Below, in pieces: positions 1 to 7,427 of a DNA stretch of 12,105 nucleotides. The DNA comes from an uncultured Bacteroidales bacterium (GTDB lineage Bacteria; Bacteroidota; Bacteroidia; Bacteroidales; Paludibacteraceae). The DNA is taken from the NCBI GenBank assembly GCA_903912795.1, contig CAIWIS010000171.1:1-12105 (forward strand). The letters run 5' to 3'. Positions within the stretch are counted from its first letter, which is position 1; each line of letters begins with the position of its first letter. The notes beneath the pieces were generated by a model. The model saw only the letters and a program-made list of their open reading frames with translations, ran no database searches and had not been told where the DNA came from. The position numbers were made by a program, and so were the translations under genes.

Positions 1-2
1 CA

Positions 3-3000
3 AACGTCACCGGTGAAGATGGAAATACCATTTCAAACTGTATTGTTAAGGATGGTGCAACAAAATATACTGGTGGCATATATGTAAATGATGCAAAAGC
101 AACAAATACAACGATTCAAAATAATAACATTCAGAATATAGTGACTTTCGCAGGAGTAGATGCGTTTGGAATTTATATTGCCAGTGCTGATAACACAACT
201 GGTACCACTACTGTTTCGTCGAATAATATTTACTGGACTGTTACGATGGCTTTAGCTTCTGGTAAGACTCAATATGGTATTAATTGCGCAGTAGGTCGTA
301 CTAAAATAGAATTAAATAATATCGGATATGCTACAAGCACTCAGACAGGTACTGCCAATTTTCTTGGAAACTCAGGCAGTGTCTTCGCAGGAATCGGTAT
401 TTCTACCAGTTTAGCATTTACCTGTCAGAACAATAAAATTGCAAATTTAATTGTAAAACAAAACTTTAATACTGCCACAGCTTCTTCCGGTATTTATCTA
501 ACCTCAGCAGGTGCTGGCACATTCAATTCCAATATTATTGAAGGCATAACTATTACACCTAATGGAACCAATACAAATGAGTTTCGTGGCATTAGCAATA
601 CCAGCACAAATGGAACTGCAAAAAATTTCAATGGCAATATTATTCGAAATTGTACAAATGGTGCTACTGCATCTGCAGCAACTGTAAATATAATCAGCGG
701 AATTTTTCAAGGAACTGCAGCTGCGGCCTCCACTTATTCTAATAATCAGATTTATGGTTTGAGTGCAGGGAATGCTTCTTCTACTGCTGCCAATAGCGTC
801 AATGGTATTAAAATATCTGTCAATACCGGTAACGGCATTTTGATTGAGCGAAATCTGATTTATAATCTGACAACTGTAAGTACAACCGGCACTACTACCG
901 GTGTTGTTACTGGCATTCAAACCGTTGGTGGTAATACAGGAACAACCATCCAGAATAATATGATTGATTTGGGAAATAGTTTTACTCTCGACAATACGAT
1001 TTATGGAATTTATCAGAGCGCTGCTACAGCAGCTACCAATCCATTCAAGTATTATCATAACAGTGTATATATTGGTGGAACAGCACAGGCTTCGGCTACC
1101 TTGCCAACGTATGCATTTTACAGAACAGGTGCTACTGTTCCTACAACCAATGATGTGAGAAATAACATTTTGGCCAATCAACGCACAAATACCAGTGGCG
1201 CAGCCAAACATTATGCAATTGCAGTGGCTGCGGCAACAGATCTCTCGGCATGTAACTACAATCTCTATTGGGCAAATACTGTTGGTTTAATAGGTGCAAC
1301 CGATAAAACGACATTGGCATCTGATTGGAAAGCAGCCTTAACTCCTTCGAACGATGCCAACAGTTATTCTTCCAACCCAAAATTTTTATTACCAGCGGGT
1401 GCAACTCCTAACTTGCATATCAATACAGCTGTACTTTCCGATGCTGAAAATAATGGTACATTCCTTACCGGTGTAGTTACAACCGATTATGACAACGATA
1501 CCAGAGCGGGAGCAAATAGTAAAGCTGATATTGGTGCAGATGAGTATACCGTTTCGATTGTTGTATCTGCTCCTACCGTGAGCACTACCGCAGTGAGCAA
1601 TATTACAAGAACAACTGCAACTTCTGGTGTTACAATTGATTCGAATGGCAATGCAACCATTACTGCAAGTGGTGTGGTATGGAGCACATCTGCTATTCCG
1701 GATGCAAATGTTGTAGGTGCAACCAAAACAACAGATGGTACTGGTGCTATCACCGGCTTGAATTCTGGTACAACGTATCACGTTAGAGCCTATGCTACAA
1801 ACAGCGCAGGTACAAGTTATGGTAGCGAACTGACTTTTTCAACAACAGTTACCATAGATGCCAACCCTGCCGATGCCAATGGAACTGTAACAGGTGGTGG
1901 TCCGTTTTCTACAGGTGCAACTGTAACTCTCACCGCTACTGCCACGGCAAGTGGCAAACGTTTTGTAAATTGGACTGAAAATGGCGTTCCGGTATCAGTA
2001 AACAGAATATATGCTTTCACCGCTTCTTCCGACAGAACATTGGTGGCAAATTTTGGTACAATTTATACTACTTATTATGTGCGTCCTTCAGGAAGTACAA
2101 AATGGGCTAATATTGGAGCTGCTGCAGATCAAATTATTACAACAGATAACTTTAATCTGGCTTATTTAGCTGATAACACACCCGATAAAGCAGCCACTTA
2201 TTATTTTGCCGCAGGTACATATACCATTACCGGGGTAGCTGCAACAGGTACGCAATTGACAAACGGCAAAATTTATGGTGGTTTCACAGGCGATGAGTCT
2301 TCTATCAACCTGGATGCACGTGCCACTTCGGATTTAGATGGGAATGGAATTATTGAGGCATGGGAATTGACCAATGCTACTGTACTCTCAGGAAGAACAG
2401 GTTTTAAATATGCCGAAGCTGGTACTACCGATGGTGAACGTCTTATTCGTATCGATGCTGATGGTGAAGTAAATGGCGTAACCTTGACTGACTTCAAATA
2501 TGGATCATATTCAGGAGCTATAAGTATTGGCTTACCTGGTTCTGCTGACGATGCTTCTGGTAAACAAGGTACAATGAAACGTTGTATTGTACGTAAAATT
2601 AAGTCTGCAATTGGTGCTATTCAACTTATTAACTCAAGGTCAGTAGTTGACCAATGTTTAATTGAAGATTGTTATGGTTCTACTTCTTACGGTGCAGTTT
2701 ACTTCAATAAATATGGTGGTACACTTTCAAATTCAATTGTTCGTAATAACTTTGCTACTACCGAAGGTGGTGCCATTTATGCAGGAAATGCAGCTGCTAC
2801 TACCGATTTAAAGGCAATAGTTATAAACTGTCTGATATATAATAACGAAGCCACAACCAAAGGTGGTGCTATCAGTTCAAAATCAATCAGTTCATCTTAT
2901 GGTGGCATCGAAATAGTAAACTCAACCATAGCCAACAATAAAACAGGCGCCACAGGAAATGCTTCTGTTGAGTTTGATGGTTCGGGATTAATTGTAAACA

Positions 3001-4880
3001 GTATCGTTGTTGGAGATAATATAGCAGATTTATATGCTACTTCAACTTCCAATTATGTAAACGGAGTTGTGTATGGTACTGTTGGGGCTGGCTCTGCTGC
3101 TTTAACTATAACAAATGTCGTTTCGGCAAAAGTTACTTCCGATATGAATTTTACGTCTCCTACATCATCGGTAGGCTATCAAGGCATTGTAGTAAATGCT
3201 GCTTATACTAATATACAAACAGCTAAGTTTACTATTAACAGCACGGCGTCAACGGCAGTTACTACTACAAGTTTAGGTGCTGTTCCAGCCACTTATTCAT
3301 CAATTACAAGCTACTCGGCAGTTCCAACAACCGATATAACAACGCTGACACGAACCGGAAACTTTACTTTGGGATCTTATCAGGCAACACACAATGTAGC
3401 CAATGGCGAAACACAAACAATTTCGCAACCTACCAGATTGGCTTCGCTTACTGTTGCAGCAGGTGGTAAACTTACCATCAACAACGGCATAGCTACAACT
3501 ATTGGTACGCTAACCCTCCAAAGTGATGCCTCAGGTAATGCCACCATGCTAAATAGCGGAACATTTACAGGTACTGTGATAGCAGAGCAATTCTTAGGTT
3601 CAGCCCGTAATTGGTATGTATCGAGTCCGGTAACTAGTGCATTATCACCTTCAAACAATGTAGATTATTATTATGAATATGTGGAAGCCGGTAGCAACAA
3701 CCCTAGTGGACAACCCGGAAGTTCCACCACTTATTGGAAAGGATTAGCTAACGGAACTACGATGGAAATTGGCAAGGGTTATATCGCTAAATCGAATGCA
3801 GGAACAACAGTTCAGTTTAGCGGCACGCCTAATAATGGAAATATTACTACTACTTTCGACCTTACCCGCAACGATGCTATGGGAAAAGGATTTAACTTGG
3901 TTGGTAATCCATATCCTTCGTATATCGATTGGAGTTTGGTATCAACTGCAAATCCAAACTTAAGTACTACATTCTATTTCCGATCCAAAAACACCAACGT
4001 GACAAGTACATATACTTTTGTAACTTATAATGGATTGTTGAACACATCAGTTTCCAGCAATGGAACTGCCAATACAAACATTACCCGCTTTATTCCACCT
4101 ACACAGGCATTCTGGGTGCGTATAAACAGTGGTACAAGTGCTACAAAAATGTATTTTAACAATAATATGCGAGCTCACCGCGACGACAATGGCAATTTAC
4201 TTAAGGCTCCTAAAGTAGATAATCGTACACGTTTACGTTTGCAACTCATCAATGGTAGCGAAGCCGACGAAACACTGATTTGTACCGAAGCAAATGCTGA
4301 AAACGGTTTTGATATATACGATTCGCCCAAAATGATGAATAATAGCTCCATTACACCCGATTTATATACCAGAGCAGATGCCGAACGTTTAGTTATCAAT
4401 GGCTTAAATTCAATAATCGAAAACTTAGAATTACAGTTGGGCTTTAGCTTAAATGCAGCAGCATCGCTCAAACTGAAAGCAACTGAAATAAGCAATTTAC
4501 CTATTGGAACTAGAGTTTATTTGCTTGACAAGGTGGAGTCTACTCAAACAGAATTACTGCCCGAAACAGAGTACAACTTCAATACAATAACCGCTACAAT
4601 AAACAACGAAAGTCGTTTCAGCCTCCTTTTCCGTGCACCAGGCGTTACTACTGATGTTTATAACACCAGTAAACTGAACGCACAAGTATTTGTGAATACA
4701 GCTAATCAGATTGTTGTTATCGCACCAGAGAAAAGCAATTACGCGATTTATAATGCGGTGGGTCAGTTAATTGAGAATGGAATTACGAACTCAAAACTCA
4801 TAACTCATAACTCAAAACTAACAACAGGCGTATATGTAGTAAAAGTAAATAATCAATCAATAAGAGTTATTGTAAAATAA
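3..4880 (+). CDS. Giant beta-helix surface protein with T9SS C-terminal sorting domain (5' end outside window)
   Basis: The reading frame is open from base 3, so the GTG at 141 is an internal valine and the true start lies left of the window. The 1625 visible residues form a modular secreted protein. Residues 1-515 are Asn/Thr/Gly-rich with recurring N-x-I rungs (NNQIYGL, RNLIYNL, IQNNMI), as in right-handed parallel beta-helices, and end in DIGADEY, which I recall as common after such helices in Bacteroidota. About 523-615 look Fn3-like (TTYHVRAYATNSAG). About 617-685 resemble a divergent InlB/Listeria-Bacteroides repeat (GKRFVNWTENG, LVANFG). About 690-1115 form a second, different beta-helix with EGGAIYAG and KGGAIS motifs. 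Residues 1203-1360 carry NWYVSSPV, NLVGNPYPSY and QAFWVRI, usual upstream of T9SS tails. Residues 1557-1625 match a type A sorting domain (YAIYNAVGQLIENG, GVYVVKVN, IRVIVK). It is probably exported by Sec, then through the outer membrane by T9SS, and released or surface-anchored. Ligand or function unknown; adhesin or glycan binding is a guess. Confidence 0.9.
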   Translation, partial: NVTGEDGNTISNCIVKDGATKYTGGIYVNDAKATNTTIQNNNIQNIVTFAGVDAFGIYIASADNTTGTTTVSSNNIYWTVTMALASGKTQYGINCAVGRTKIELNNIGYATSTQTGTANFLGNSGSVFAGIGISTSLAFTCQNNKIANLIVKQNFNTATASSGIYLTSAGAGTFNSNIIEGITITPNGTNTNEFRGISNTSTNGTAKNFNGNIIRNCTNGATASAATVNIISGIFQGTAAAASTYSNNQIYGLSAGNASSTAANSVNGIKISVNTGNGILIERNLIYNLTTVSTTGTTTGVVTGIQTVGGNTGTTIQNNMIDLGNSFTLDNTIYGIYQSAATAATNPFKYYHNSVYIGGTAQASATLPTYAFYRTGATVPTTNDVRNNILANQRTNTSGAAKHYAIAVAAATDLSACNYNLYWANTVGLIGATDKTTLASDWKAALTPSNDANSYSSNPKFLLPAGATPNLHINTAVLSDAENNGTFLTGVVTTDYDNDTRAGANSKADIGADEYTVSIVVSAPTVSTTAVSNITRTTATSGVTIDSNGNATITASGVVWSTSAIPDANVVGATKTTDGTGAITGLNSGTTYHVRAYATNSAGTSYGSELTFSTTVTIDANPADANGTVTGGGPFSTGATVTLTATATASGKRFVNWTENGVPVSVNRIYAFTASSDRTLVANFGTIYTTYYVRPSGSTKWANIGAAADQIITTDNFNLAYLADNTPDKAATYYFAAGTYTITGVAATGTQLTNGKIYGGFTGDESSINLDARATSDLDGNGIIEAWELTNATVLSGRTGFKYAEAGTTDGERLIRIDADGEVNGVTLTDFKYGSYSGAISIGLPGSADDASGKQGTMKRCIVRKIKSAIGAIQLINSRSVVDQCLIEDCYGSTSYGAVYFNKYGGTLSNSIVRNNFATTEGGAIYAGNAAATTDLKAIVINCLIYNNEATTKGGAISSKSISSSYGGIEIVNSTIANNKTGATGNASVEFDGSGLIVNSIVVGDNIADLYATSTSNYVNGVVYGTVGAGSAALTITNVVSAKVTSDMNFTSPTSSVGYQGIVVNAAYTNIQTAKFTINSTASTAVTTTSLGAVPATYSSITSYSAVPTTDITTLTRTGNFTLGSYQATHNVANGETQTISQPTRLASLTVAAGGKLTINNGIATTIGTLTLQSDASGNATMLNSGTFTGTVIAEQFLGSARNWYVSSPVTSALSPSNNVDYYYEYVEAGSNNPSGQPGSSTTYWKGLANGTTMEIGKGYIAKSNAGTTVQFSGTPNNGNITTTFDLTRNDAMGKGFNLVGNPYPSYIDWSLVSTANPNLSTTFYFRSKNTNVTSTYTFVTYNGLLNTSVSSNGTANTNITRFIPPTQAFWVRINSGTSATKMYFNNNMRAHRDDNGNLLKAPKVDNRTRLRLQLINGSEADETLICTEANAENGFDIYDSPKMMNNSSITPDLYTRADAERLVINGLNSIIENLELQLGFSLNAAASLKLKATEISNLPIGTRVYLLDKVESTQTELLPETEYNFNTITATINNESRFSLLFRAPGVTTDVYNTSKLNAQVFVNTANQIVVIAPEKSNYAIYNAVGQLIENGITNSKLITHNSKLTTGVYVVKVNNQSIRVIVK
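4671..4880 (+). other. T9SS type A C-terminal sorting domain within the giant protein
   Basis: The last roughly 70 residues form the small beta-sandwich read by the type IX secretion machinery. The order is the usual one: an N-terminal strand (NAQVFVN), a central hydrophobic strand followed by YAIYNAVGQLI, then GVYVVKVN and a short basic end (IRVIVK). The loop between the GQLI strand and GVYVVKV is lengthened by a repeat-derived stretch (NSKLITHNSKL). The domain is normally cleaved off after export; that is family knowledge, not seen here. Confidence 0.85.
4788..4820 (+). repeat. Short in-frame AACTCA-type microrepeat in the sorting-domain loop
   Basis: The DNA reads as consecutive units AACTCAAA, ACTCAT, AACTCAT, AACTCAAAACTA, so the motif ACTCA appears four times in 33 bases. 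It is in frame and encodes NSKLITHNSKL, with NSKL twice. It sits in a loop of the sorting domain where added residues should be tolerated. I recall AACTCATAACTC-like runs scattered in other Bacteroidota genomes, but I cannot check that here. Confidence 0.75.
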
Positions 4881-4887
4881 AAAAAAC

Positions 4888-4966
4888 ACTGCCCCCATCC
4901 CCTAAAGGGGAGTAAAAAAAGACCATTCGGTACTAATCCAATCCCCCTTTAGGGGTTAGGGGCAGT
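4888..4966. repeat. Long imperfect inverted repeat of CCCCTAAAGGGG-type palindromes
   Basis: The left arm (4888-4913, beginning ACTGCCCCC) and the right arm (4940-4966, ending GGGGCAGT) are near-perfect reverse complements over about 26 bases, separated by a 26-base spacer. Each arm also folds on itself (CCCC-TAAA-GGGG on the left, CCCC-TTT-AGGGG on the right), so a long hairpin or two small ones can form. The element lies between the T9SS gene stop and the start of the 53-residue protein, ending 14 bases before that ATG. No T-run follows it on the plus strand, so it is not a standard terminator for the upstream gene. On the minus strand a T-rich run does follow. I recall similar repeats in intergenic regions of many Bacteroidota; that is memory, not a search. 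Confidence 0.8.
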
Positions 4967-4980
4967 TAAAAATAAGTATT

Positions 4981-5142
4981 ATGGAAAAGAAAAAATATTC
5001 AGCACCTGCTATCGAAATCATATTTCTCGATAATGCAATTTCATTAGCTTTGGAATCTGCACCACCAGCTGGGCCGAGTGAAGGAGCGTTAATGAGACCG
5101 GACAATATCAATAATAATCCATTTAAAGCAAATATAATTTAA
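4981..5142 (+). CDS. Hypothetical 53-residue protein (KKKYSAPAIEII ... NNNPFK)
   Basis: An ATG-to-TAA frame of 53 residues begins MEKKKYSAPAIEII, continues FLDNAISLALES, then a Pro/Gly-rich centre APPAGPSEG, and ends NNNPFKANII. There is no signal peptide and no membrane helix, although residues 11-24 are fairly hydrophobic. The pattern (basic KKKY start, AP-x-IE, LDN-x-ISL-x-LES, PP-x-GP, NPFK end) resembles short conserved proteins I recall from Bacteroidales genomes, where they occur near secreted proteins; no function is known to me. It follows the palindromic repeat and lies 100 bases downstream of the T9SS gene on the same strand, so it may be co-transcribed with it. The layout, a conserved-looking leader, a small variable core and a conserved tail, could suit a processed peptide, but this is only an inference. 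Confidence 0.65.
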   Translation: MEKKKYSAPAIEIIFLDNAISLALESAPPAGPSEGALMRPDNINNNPFKANII

Positions 5143-5148
5143 AGCTAA

Positions 5149-5353
5149 TCCTCAAGGCAGCGATGCTGGATGTGTCAAAAAGGTTATCATGAAATCGATA
5201 CCGACTCCGATTATGCGATGGAAAAGGTACAAATTGGGCATTACGATTCGGCAATGCCTTTTTGTGTGCGCTTATACAGCATAAGTGATGAACATGGAAC
5301 TGTTTTATTTGAAGCAACTAATAATCATCAAACGGCAAACAAAATCAATTTGA
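5149..5353 (+). pseudogene. Coding-looking remnant, probably the C-terminal tail of a lost secreted enzyme
   Basis: In the frame opening after the TAA at 5146-5148 the sequence encodes about 65 residues with believable composition and codon use: HEIDTDSDYAMEKVQIGHYD, then SAMPFCVRLYSISD, then GTVLFEATNNHQTANKINL. It looks like strands of a beta-sandwich, as in the C-terminal accessory domains of some Bacteroidota polysaccharide-degrading enzymes. I cannot name the family with certainty. The only ATG (5170) falls inside the homologous-looking part, and no promoter or gene body precedes it. The frame runs on 131 bases into the GH2 gene in a different frame, where it loses sense. I read it as a gene tail left after a deletion, joined just before the GH2 start. 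A genuine small gene of up to 104 residues from 5170 to 5484 is the alternative, less likely because it would overlap the GH2 signal peptide. Confidence 0.4.
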
Positions 5354-7351
5354 ATGAAAAAATCAATCAAGATTTATGGCATCGTAACAATTACATTTTT
5401 TACGTTATTTACAATTACATTTTCTGTCCAATCTCAAAAAACGACATTAGATGGATCTTGGTATTTTACATTAGATCAATTTAATATTGGCGAAAAAGTG
5501 GGCTGGCACTTGCCTACGGTAGAGATGCAAAAGTGGGAAAAAGTACTTGTTCCTCACTGCTTTAGCGATGATCCAAAATACTTATTTTATACAGGAAACA
5601 CTTGGTACACCCGTAAATTTAAACTAGATGAAATTGACAGCAACCGTAAAATGTTTGTTCGTTTCGAAGCTGTATTTTATAAATCAACCGTATTTATAAA
5701 TGGCAAGTTGGCTGGATGGCACGAGGGTGGATATACACCATTCGAGTTAGATATTACAACGTATTTATTGAGAAATACAGAAAACACAATTACCGTTAAA
5801 GTGGATAATTCGTGGGATGCTACTACCATTCCAGGCTCCAAACCATTGCCCGAAGCAGGAAAACCGTTAACTTATTCCTTGTTTTTTCCTTGGATAAATT
5901 ACGGTGGTATTATTCGGAGTGTAGCTTTAATAAACCGCCCACAGACCTATATCAAGAATATAAAAATCGAAGCAGAACCAGATCTTCAGAAAGGTTTTGC
6001 TACAATAGCTATTAAAACATTAATTGTTAATGCTCCTAAAACTAAAACTGTAGCTCCCAAATTGAACTTGTATTTCAATGGCAACACACTAAAATTAAAA
6101 TGGAAAATTGAATCGATCCAAACAGTTTCGGATAGTTTAACAACAATCATTGCAACAACCATACTGCCTGCAAAGCAGGTTAAATTATGGAGTCTGAATT
6201 ATCCTAATTTATACAATGCCAAAGTTATTGCCGAGTCAGATACTTTTAGTGCAAACTTTGGGATTCGTAAACTCGAAATAAAGGGAACGAAGTTTTTACT
6301 AAATGGTGAAGAATTGCATTTAGGAGGGGCAAACAGAGTTTCCGAATTTCCCGGTGAAGGCTCGAAAGACCCATTAAGCATTGTTGAGAAAGACATGCAA
6401 TTAATGAAAGAAGGCAATATGATATTGTCGCGCATTGCCCATTATCCAATTAGTTCAGATATTCTAAACTGGGCTGATAAAAACGGAATGCTGATAATTA
6501 CCGAAGCTGGTAACTGGCAAATGACCGAAAGTCAAATGGCAAGTGTTTTAATGAGGGACAAGTACAAACAACAAGCGCGCGAAATGATTGAGCGCGACTG
6601 GAATCACCCATCAGTTATTGCATACAGTGTTGGAAATGAATACAAATCGCTTTCACCCGAAGGTATAGCCTGGACAAAAGAAATGATTGATTTTACAAAA
6701 AGTATTGATAATACCAGAAAACTTACCTTTTGTTCAAACCATGTTGCCAGAGCCAAAGCACCCGAAGAAGAAGGTTCTATGCACGTTGATTTTGTAAGTA
6801 TAAATATTTATGGTGGTAATGAGCGAATTATTACTAAAATTCACGAATTGTATCCAGATAAACCGATTTATATCAGTGAATTTGGTTTCCGCACCGACGA
6901 AGTGAAAAATGAAGAGGACAGAATTCAAAAATTACAAAAAAACATTGAAGTTATTCGCAAATACGATTATGTTATGGGAGCTTCCATCTGGACTTTCAAC
7001 CATTACCGCAGTCGCTATAATGGCACAGCAGCCGATGGTTATCGCCCGTGGGGTGTAGTAACTGCCGATCGTAAAAAATTAGATGCATATAATGCACTAC
7101 GCTACGAATTCTCTCCGGCATATTTCGAAAAAGAAAGTTTATCAAATAATCAACTGATTGTAAAAGTTATAGCGCGTAATGAATTCCCAAAAATGACATT
7201 AGAAGGTTATAAGTTACGCATTGGGAGCACTGAATATGCTGTAAACAAACTTCAACCTGGAGAATTCCAAAAATTCATAGTACCATTCAATATAACTTCC
7301 GAGAAACTGGAACTAATTTCTCCTACAGGCTTTGTAGTTTTAGAAAAATAA
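5354..7351 (+). CDS. Secreted glycoside hydrolase family 2 enzyme (beta-galactosidase/beta-glucuronidase superfamily)
   Basis: This 665-residue protein hydrolyses terminal beta-linked sugars with retention of configuration. Residues 1-27 are a signal peptide (basic MKKSIK, a hydrophobic core, V-Q-S before Q28), so it acts in the periplasm or outside the cell. About 30-190 form the jelly-roll sugar-binding domain (GNTWYTRKF, VFINGKLAGWHEGGYTPFE). About 195-300 form the Ig-like domain, 305-590 the TIM barrel, and 590-665 a short C-terminal beta domain. The acid/base is Glu429 in HPSVIAYSVGNE and the nucleophile Glu509 in IYISEFGF. Trp546 in SIWTF is the usual barrel-end aromatic. The length is close to beta-glucuronidase-type members and much shorter than LacZ. 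The N-x-K motif that marks true glucuronidases is not evident in the NGTAADGYRPWGVV stretch, so a galactosidase or other specificity is more likely. It is followed by GH16 and GH29 genes on the same strand. Confidence 0.93.
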   Translation: MKKSIKIYGIVTITFFTLFTITFSVQSQKTTLDGSWYFTLDQFNIGEKVGWHLPTVEMQKWEKVLVPHCFSDDPKYLFYTGNTWYTRKFKLDEIDSNRKMFVRFEAVFYKSTVFINGKLAGWHEGGYTPFELDITTYLLRNTENTITVKVDNSWDATTIPGSKPLPEAGKPLTYSLFFPWINYGGIIRSVALINRPQTYIKNIKIEAEPDLQKGFATIAIKTLIVNAPKTKTVAPKLNLYFNGNTLKLKWKIESIQTVSDSLTTIIATTILPAKQVKLWSLNYPNLYNAKVIAESDTFSANFGIRKLEIKGTKFLLNGEELHLGGANRVSEFPGEGSKDPLSIVEKDMQLMKEGNMILSRIAHYPISSDILNWADKNGMLIITEAGNWQMTESQMASVLMRDKYKQQAREMIERDWNHPSVIAYSVGNEYKSLSPEGIAWTKEMIDFTKSIDNTRKLTFCSNHVARAKAPEEEGSMHVDFVSINIYGGNERIITKIHELYPDKPIYISEFGFRTDEVKNEEDRIQKLQKNIEVIRKYDYVMGASIWTFNHYRSRYNGTAADGYRPWGVVTADRKKLDAYNALRYEFSPAYFEKESLSNNQLIVKVIARNEFPKMTLEGYKLRIGSTEYAVNKLQPGEFQKFIVPFNITSEKLELISPTGFVVLEK

Positions 7352-7373
7352 ATGCTTATAGAATATCAATCCC

Positions 7374-7404
7374 TTTGGAAAGAGGTTAATATGTGGTAGT
7401 TTTA
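7374..7404 (+). promoter_or_regulatory. Candidate Bacteroidota sigma-ABfr-type promoter before the GH16 gene
   Basis: TTTG at 7374-7377 and TAGTTTTA at 7397-7404 are separated by 19 bases. The Bacteroidota housekeeping consensus is TTTG, 19-21 bases, TAnnTTTG; only the last base of the -7 box differs. The -7 box ends 23 bases before the GH16 start. The 76-base gap before GH16 is long enough to hold a separate promoter. This is a motif match only. Confidence 0.35.
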
Positions 7405-7427
7405 GGAACGCAAAAAATCAACAAACC

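Noticed and set aside
141..143. GTG as the start of the giant protein
   Set aside because: The same frame is open with identical beta-helix character back to base 3, so the GTG is internal.
504..1211. A 235-codon open frame on the minus strand inside the giant protein gene
   Set aside because: It is antisense to a clear beta-helix coding region. Its Cys/Ser/Ile-rich product is what the reverse complement of Asn/Thr/Gly-rich codons gives.
4881..4970. A CRISPR-like or terminator reading of the CCCCTAAAGGGG palindromes
   Set aside because: There are only two arms in inverted orientation, no spaced direct repeats, and no T-run on the plus strand.
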